Below, piece after piece: positions 46,406-64,000 of a stretch of DNA of 64,000 nucleotides. The first letter of the stretch is position 1. Every line of letters starts with the position of its first letter. The stretch lies in assembly GCA_028551475.1 (NCBI GenBank), contig CM052355.1, positions 31,771,580-31,835,579 of the forward strand. Reading direction: 5' to 3'. This stretch comes from Casuarina equisetifolia (Eukaryota; Streptophyta; Magnoliopsida; Fagales; Casuarinaceae). The notes under the pieces are model-generated. The model searched no databases. It was not told the origin of the DNA and was given only the letters and a program-made list of their open reading frames with translations. The position numbers and the translations under genes are program-made.

Positions 46406-47500
46406 CTAAAAAAAGTTATCTTGAGCAATTTTAATAATCAGGTTCATTGATATTCCTAGTATAGTAGATGTTGTCTCACATACAATCATACTTAATTCAA
46501 TGGAATTTTTTATCTTAAACTTAAAGGGATCTTTTATAATTTCACATGTGAGTGGTTATTTTTTGGTTTCATCCAATCATTAATAACTAAATTATTTTTA
46601 GATAATAGTAGATAGAAACAACACTTGTAAGGAGTCCGTCCTATTGAAACCAAGAAATACAGACCTATTTGCCATCCATACCAAAATAAATAAAGTTTTT
46701 CAAAAAAAAAACTCGCTAGTGGAGGAAGACCTCTTAAGGATAAGAGACATAGAATGAAAGAAAAGGCCAAAAAAGGATCTTTTGTGTATAATCCTACATA
46801 ATCTCAAATGTTATCAATTTTGGTACATAGGCCAAATGATACAATGCAAGTAAAAGTTCCTAGATTCATGGAGATATAGAATGACATTTAAGTTATCTTG
46901 CTTGCATATCCACCATTTTAGTCTCCAACAATTATTCCAATAATTACATATTTGATTTGACCTATGGACAAATACACAAGTATATGTTTCATGCTTGTTT
47001 TAGTAATAGCAATGAGATTTCCAAATATCATGCTAAGAATAGTTAGGATTTCTAGAAGAAAATGCCATTTGTTTGATAAGAAATAAAAATGAATATTGAA
47101 AATTTGAGTGGTTGAAGCTTAAGCAACTACTTTCCAAATAATAGAAAGAAAAGCAACAATTAGAGTGAGAAAGTCAAAGTCGAAAAGAGAATTCTCACTT
47201 TTTTCTCTCATTCAAAATTGTGCACAAAAATTTCATCTTGTACTACTCTTAAGTTATAAAAGAAAGAACTCATCTTCTTTCACTTTTTTATTACCTTCCT
47301 TGTGTATGTATAAGATTAGATCGAATTCATTCGATTTTTAAAAAAGGTTATTAATCCTTACCTTGTTGAAGAATCCTTTTTTAGTGGTTGTGAATGACCT
47401 ATTTTTTCCCAATCTTTTTAACCTTGGTTCCGTAGGAGCAAGTGAAAGATTGGGAAACAGAACCATCTAATTTGATTCGTTCTCAACAGCCATGAGACGG
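46406..47500 (-). pseudogene. ndhB: ndhB exon 2 and partial group II intron (plastid-derived)
   Basis: On minus, about 47172-46406 reads as NADH dehydrogenase-like subunit 2: [89 protein letters not shown], and the C-terminus ..[15 protein letters not shown] then TAG at 46408-46406. Internal stops (for example IIVGD followed by a stop) show decay. From about 47173 to 47500 the sequence fits the 3' part of the ndhB intron; this part is less certain, and exon 1 is absent. Confidence 0.85.
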
Positions 47501-47739
47501 TATAAGGTTAAGCACATAATGCAATCAGATTCCATGTGACTCCTGTCTCTTTGTTTTTACATGCCAAAAAAGGAATCGATCCCACCATTTGGTCTGTTTC
47601 AGACATCGAGAAGACACCCGCGACAAATGGAGGGTCCCCATTGGTACGTGACGGCCCTCACCGTGAAGGTCGCGTGGGTCTCTCCCTGTTCCCCGCTTTA
47701 TCTAACATGCCGGGACCCATCACAGCATTCCTTTGCGAC

Positions 47740-47940
47740 AGAGAGAGAGAGAGTAAGAGGAAATAGAATACTAGTTTTAGTTTTAGAAGGTGACTAAGAA
47801 AGGGAAGGAGGAAGGAGAGAGAGCAAAACGATGAGAAAAATTGGAGGAGAGAGATTGGGTGGAGAGAGGTAGAGAGAGAGAAAGAGAGGGAGGAGAGAGG
47901 TAGAGGGAGAGAAGGAGAGAGGGGAGGGTGAGTGAAGAGT
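47740..47940 (+). promoter_or_regulatory. GA-rich 5' leader of the GSK3-like kinase gene
   Basis: (GA)n run at 47740-47754 and a purine-rich tract from about 47814 to 47940, ending just before the ATG at 47957. Likely 5' UTR or core promoter; such GA tracts are common in plant leaders. No clear TATA box, as expected for a broadly expressed gene. Confidence 0.6.
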
Positions 47941-47956
47941 CTAGTTCGTTGCTCAC

Positions 47957-53704
<5,748 letters not shown>

Positions 53705-54793
53705 ATGTAAAGATTTGATGTAACGTGGAATCAACTCTCAGGTAGTGATGAATGTGAAACCAAAGGGGGCATCTTTTGTGGTGTACGTAACTGAGAGTTG
53801 TCTTAATCAGCAGTTATTCTGTCGCCCTGTGAAGATGTATACTATGTTATTTTACCCCCAAAAGGAAGAAAAAGGTACTACGCCCGTTTTTTGTACATCG
53901 TTTTGATCGTCAAGATTCAAGTGCTAGGAATATAAAAAAGGATGCTATTCATGTCTAGATCGATAAGGGGCTTAAGAAGCCTTGCAGAAGCTCAAGAGGC
54001 TCGTAGTAGTTTGGCTTGCGTTTTATGTTTAATCATATCATGGTGTTTTCTCTACATATACTTGTGGCAGCAGTCCGTCCTTGAACTAAGTTTCTCAATT
54101 CCCTTTCGTTTCTGCACATTGTTCTCCACATTCTATTCTATATATGCTGACCCCGATTTGCTTTAGTTATTGTGCTGGTTCACTCAACATCCTCAACGAC
54201 TTGTATTTTATGGTTTTTTTTGGTTGGTCAGGTCAAGGGAGTTGATAAGTATGGGGTGTCAAATCCAAAATTAAGATCTTAACAACTAAATTAAAGGCCT
54301 ATTAACCTTCAATTTTGAATTCATGCCTATGTTCCTGAACAATTTTCGTTGTTAGGTAAAAATGCAAGAGCAGTGCAAGAGAAAGAAAACCAGTATGGAG
54401 TATCATGATGGAATGAATTGTTTGCAGGTATTGCTTGGATAAGGATAGAGATATATGTAACTTAATTATCTTTTAATGCTAATCTATTGAACGAATAAGA
54501 AGAGAAGCATTTATGCATCTATGTCAAAATTCTTCCAGGGCTAACTTATTTCTAACAAGAACTAAGGGATTCTCCCACGACCCCTACAAATATGGTCATG
54601 TATTACAACATGCACCGGTGCAAAATCAGAAGTTGCCACGGTTATTAGATAAAAATGGAGGAAATTGGAGCACTAAATAATGTCTCCTTTATTCATCCTT
54701 TGCTGCCCATGAAGGGATGGATGAGAAAGCTACAAAAATCCAAATGATCATTTGTATACCTCAGTATTTGTATCCAAGGGAAGAATTTGATTT
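53705..54793. other. Shared 3' flank of two convergent genes
   Basis: Holds the 3' UTRs of the kinase gene (+) and the aminotransferase gene (-). No further gene is supported. The open frame at 53942-54166 lies in the likely 3' UTR and matches nothing I recognise. Confidence 0.6.
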
Positions 54794-60185
<5,392 letters not shown>

Positions 60186-60440
60186 TCTATCTCGATCTCA
60201 CCGTCCCCGGCGACGAAACCTTAGTAGCAAGTATGAAGTTCACAAAATGACAGGTGAGAATTTGTTGAGACGGCTTTGAAATGCGTGACGTGGTTCGGAA
60301 CTTGGGTGACGAAAGTACCATTTTGCCATCATTCCGTGTTCCTTTTTGATTCTGCAAGAGCGTTGGAGTGCGTGCACTTCTTGATGTTTGCCAAATGAGG
60401 AGCCGCCGCATCACCCGAGGCGGGATAAATTCTGATACCT
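60186..60440 (-). promoter_or_regulatory. Upstream region of the aminotransferase gene
   Basis: GC-richer stretch directly 5' of the gene (on minus) including the probable 5' UTR. No convincing TATA box. The open frames here are not recognised and overlap the promoter. Confidence 0.5.
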
Positions 60441-63400
60441 TATGGAACGTGTAAGATCATTAAAACTTATCTTTTTTTTTTCTGAAAAAGTAGCCGTCTC
60501 TCTTTTTTGTAGTTGTCATATTTATTTCTAGAAAGATTTAGAATTAAGTTAATATAAAAATATTATTTATCGAGATTCTTTACCAAGATAATTGTTACAA
60601 TAAAAAAAATAAAAAATAAAAAGATAATTGCTACGATGGGTGTTCCCCGTGGCATAGCAAAAGTGCCAAGTACTTTTAACTTATTCATCCAACAAGTTTT
60701 ATGGGTATAAATTGTAATAAAAAATAATAATTTTTTTTAAAAATAAATAAATAATTGCTACAACAATGCTTTAAAGCTTATGTTATAGACACAATTATCA
60801 AGATCTAAACTTACATTAATTCCCTTAAAATAAATAAAAAGTCTACAACTCTAGAATTTGATAAGTGAGTGAAGAAAAAAGATTAATGATACCTCATTTA
60901 AAAGCATCTCAAAATATCAAAGATTGATAAAATGATATACTTACCTTCCTAAAATTATATGTAGTCTTATTGTATATATTTAACTCTTTATTTTCCTAAT
61001 GTAGCTAAATTCCATACCCAAAAAACTAACACTTAAAAAAATGTCTTATAACTCATTATTAAATTTACTTTATTTACTTAAATAGTTTTACGAAATCTTC
61101 TTTTTGGGTCTCAGTTTTTCTTTTCTTCATGTAAGCGTTCTTGTTTCCGTGAACTTAAGTGCAGGGTTTTGTTGGGCGCAGCTGTGGCTTTGTTGGGTTC
61201 ATTTTTTCGAGCGCATGTATCCGGAGGTTCTGAACGTTTGAGAAAATAGATGTCGCTCTAAAGTCTACAGAAAGGCCCAGATATAGAAAGGCTCGAGCCA
61301 GTACAGAAAATGCAGTCCAACAAGGCTTAGCGGTATGTCATTTGGAGCCCAATAACAAATGTTCTTCATCTCAGGACCTGCGGCAGAGATCTTTATTGCC
61401 GAAGCAATAAGCGAAAGCAAGATTATCATATCGTGTATATGATGTGGAATCCTTTCATGTATATGATTTTTTTGGTGAACTATTATATCAAATACTTCTC
61501 TTCCTATTGCTGACGAGACATGGTCAGTAGAACCGAAGAAACATCTAAACTAAACATTGCATATCATGGAAATGTTGAATCAAACTATGAGGAATTGTTC
61601 GTCAGCTTTCATTATTTTAAAGAGAAACCGAGAACAATGACATAAATTTGGGTACCAAAGTTTAATAACCATCTTTTTATTAATAATACAGGATCATTTT
61701 CGTGATATTGAATCATGAAAGTAATGTGATTGCCTCCCAACCATCATGTACATAGGCCTAAACATCTTTGTGATTCTTTAAAATGGTAAATGAATCTTAC
61801 TCTTTTGCACTCCAAAAGGAGGGATGATTAACAAAATCAAGTGAGCTTGACGAATCCTACGTTGGAAGCTTTGTAAAGACTCCAACTAGTTTGCATTGGG
61901 TAAATTTCCACATCAAGGTGGCATTACCATAGTCAACAATCTCTCTATGCATAGACTTTGCATCACCCCCGTATTAACATCAAGCTACTTAGAATATTAG
62001 TCCAATGGATCAATAGGTGCTTGTAGTGGGTTTGACCACAACCCTTTTAAGCAACTTGTTGCGAACGAAACTAAGATCACCCCAACGAGGAATTCATGGA
62101 GGTGGACCTACAGAATGAAAAGCTCAAGGCTAGTTGATATGTTAGTTAAACATTTTTCATACTTCGAATTTAGAAAGCTTCTGGATAGCTATCTAGATTT
62201 TTGTAAAGAGGAGAGATATGAACTTACCTCATGCCAAGAGTTCCCTTAAGAGAGTAAAGGTTAAAATGATGTCTTTGAATTCTCAAAAGTTATGATATTT
62301 TCAAACAGTCAATAATTTTGACTGAATTTCAAGAATGCAAATTTAGCTTAGAAAGTCTCCTTGACTTTGCTGAATAAGAAGAAATAAAAGGAATAAGCTA
62401 AACACACCCGTTCACACCTATTCACCCACAACGACTTACATTTGACATACTGCCTAAAAATAGTATAAACAAGAAATATACCCGTTGGTTGATCAATTGA
62501 AATTGTAAAGTTGATTTCCCTATCTTTGTATACCCTATATTGCAATCGTTATCAAACTTATATTGAAAATGAAAAACAAGGAATTAGTTAAGAAAAACAT
62601 ATGCAAATGCTTCAAAATTGACTTGAGTCCAACATAGGATAAACTACTATATTGCATACTTTTTTTGTTAATGAAATGTTATGTATTTATATATATCATA
62701 AGATTTGTAATAAAAAAATTTCAATAAATTATCCATCACTTAGGCTCAAAAGTGATATTTTGAAAATTCATCACTTACATATACTTGCTATAGTTTAGAA
62801 TCCTTAGATTTCATATTAATGAAATTTTGTATTTCACATCCTTATTGATTTTTGCAACAATGATTGTACTTTATAGGCATTGATTGTTAAATACTTTATT
62901 ATTTCTTTCATTCCAAATGTAACAAATTATAGCTTTAAAAGATATACTTAATAAGGTTGCTATAAAACTTTTGCTTTTACAAACCTAGCTTAAAAGATAA
63001 TTAGTTCATGGCTAACTATGTCTTCCATATGCATTTAGTAAACCTACAATGAAAGAATAAGTGCTTGTTTGATTTTTTTTGTTATTGACATAAGTTATAT
63101 TGTTAATCCACTAAATTGTTCCATAAAACTACTTAGTCTACTATGATTAATTTGACTTTCATAGTTATCTAGTAGATAAAGTTGTGTTTAATTTTTTTCT
63201 TTCTCAATTTTTTCATAGTCAACAATGTTCAATCCACTAAATTATTTTTCTTTCATAAAAGTCTTGTCTACTCAATTTTTTCATCTTTTTTCAATTCTAA
63301 AATTTTGGCAATGTTGTAATTTGAACTATTAACTAATTGAAAGGTCCTTTTTATTTGTAAGATGTTTTTCTAACTCCAAATTAGTGATCCTTTTATCTCT

Positions 63401-63730
63401 ACTTTTAAAATATTTTTCCTTTACATTTTTTTTTTGAAATCGTCCATCTTGCTTATAAAAAATCTGTGATTGTTGGAGCTAAGCATGTATTTTTGTCTTG
63501 GTTTGTCATTAGGCGGGCATCTAGATGAGCTGCCATTTTACAGGATCACATAACTTAAATGCACGAGCCCAAGGAAAAAGAAGAGTGCCAAATTAATTAA
63601 TGAACAGATTCTTTTAATTTCAACATTTTGAGCGTCTCAACTAACATAAAGATCAAAATGTAAACTTCAAAACCAAGTACTAAGAACCTACCGTAGGAAT
63701 AAGTGTTTTTTTCCTTTTTTTTTTCCTCAG
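60441..63730. other. AT-rich intergenic DNA, no gene seen
   Basis: Long runs of A and T with short open frames only. 61130-61430 and 61700-62240 are less AT-rich and could be decayed transposon sequence, but no domain is readable on either strand. Confidence 0.55.
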
Positions 63731-63863
63731 TTAAATGGGAAGGAAAAAATTGTCTCTCAAACTTCAGACCACAAAGTCTGCCCCGTGGGGACTGAACCTT
63801 AGTTAAAGGGGAAGAGAAGAATTGTCTTAAACTCCACGCCACAAGGTCTCCCTTTGGGGTCTA
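63731..63863. repeat. Diverged direct repeat near the window end
   Basis: Two neighbouring copies (63731-63802 and 63803-63863) with the pattern TTAAA.GGGAAG..., AATTGTCT, ACTTCAGACC or ACTCCACGCC, ACAA.GTCT and a GGGG run. They may belong to a larger repeat that continues past 64000; the element is not identified. Confidence 0.5.
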
Positions 63864-64000
63864 GTCGAGGGTTGCTTAGACCAGAAAAGGTTTATGACAG
63901 AGGGCCTCAGGCCTAAAGCGGTGACAGATCAGCCCACGGTTGGTCGGTGGATGAGTCCCTTATTACAAACTATCTACACGACCACTATGAAATAGAACTC

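Larger units (their letters stand above)
44571..47500. mobile_element. Nuclear plastid DNA insertion (NUPT), about 2.9 kb
   Basis: Contiguous decayed copy of plastid inverted-repeat DNA in the order and orientation found in angiosperm plastomes: ycf2 3' end (+), ycf15 (+), trnL-CAA (-), ndhB exon 2 and part of its group II intron (-). Every coding piece has stops and shifts, so the insertion is old. The left border was placed where ycf2-like translation starts; the right border is approximate, just before the kinase promoter. Target duplications are not expected for NUPTs and none were seen. Confidence 0.9.

Noticed and set aside
61700-62240. A possible decayed retrotransposon coding region
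   Set aside because: No domain motif could be read on either strand, so only the spacer description is given.

Overview
This is a nuclear DNA window from a flowering plant, almost certainly a eudicot. The evidence is many short introns with GT..AG borders, AT-rich introns and spacers, plant-specific gene families (class III peroxidases, a BIN2-type GSK3 kinase), and inserted plastid DNA. I cannot name the species from sequence alone. All gene models were built by joining exons by eye at consensus splice sites and checking the reading frame.

Layout. 1-2658: the last five exons of an organellar ribosomal protein uL1 gene (+). 4701-7640: a six-exon membrane-anchored receptor-like kinase (+). 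7915-44570: a peroxidase cluster made of six copies of one three-exon class III peroxidase gene, called PRX-A to PRX-F here. A, B, D, E and F are on +, and C is inverted. A, B, C and D are intact at 316 aa. E carries two frameshifts that cancel, and F carries a one-base deletion. Each copy comes with duplicated flanking DNA: a conserved proximal promoter with a TATA box about 83 bases before the ATG, and in most cases a 2-3 kb upstream block. The cluster also holds two LINE fragments, one with clear target-site duplications, and an LTR-like insertion just after the PRX-B stop codon.

44571 to about 47500: an old, decayed plastid DNA insertion that keeps the plastid inverted-repeat gene order (ycf2 end, ycf15, trnL-CAA, ndhB second exon and part of its intron). 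47957-53704: a complete 12-exon SHAGGY/GSK3-like kinase of the BIN2 clade (+). 54794-60185: a complete 10-exon mitochondrial aspartate aminotransferase (-), convergent with the kinase gene, with a 223-base tandem duplication in intron 2 and a small poly(A) retroposon in intron 1. 60441-64000: AT-rich DNA with no gene that I can support.

The flanking genes are single-copy housekeeping or signalling genes with no evident functional link to each other. The peroxidases are secreted haem enzymes of the lignin-forming/cell-wall type, and the cluster looks like a young, still rearranging tandem family (duplication, inversion, gene conversion, pseudogenisation, transposon insertion). I found no new molecular system. 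The strongest leads are the doubly frameshifted but fully open PRX-E, the mosaic origin of E and F, the dated LINE insertion, and the tail-to-tail B/C pair that could form a hairpin RNA.
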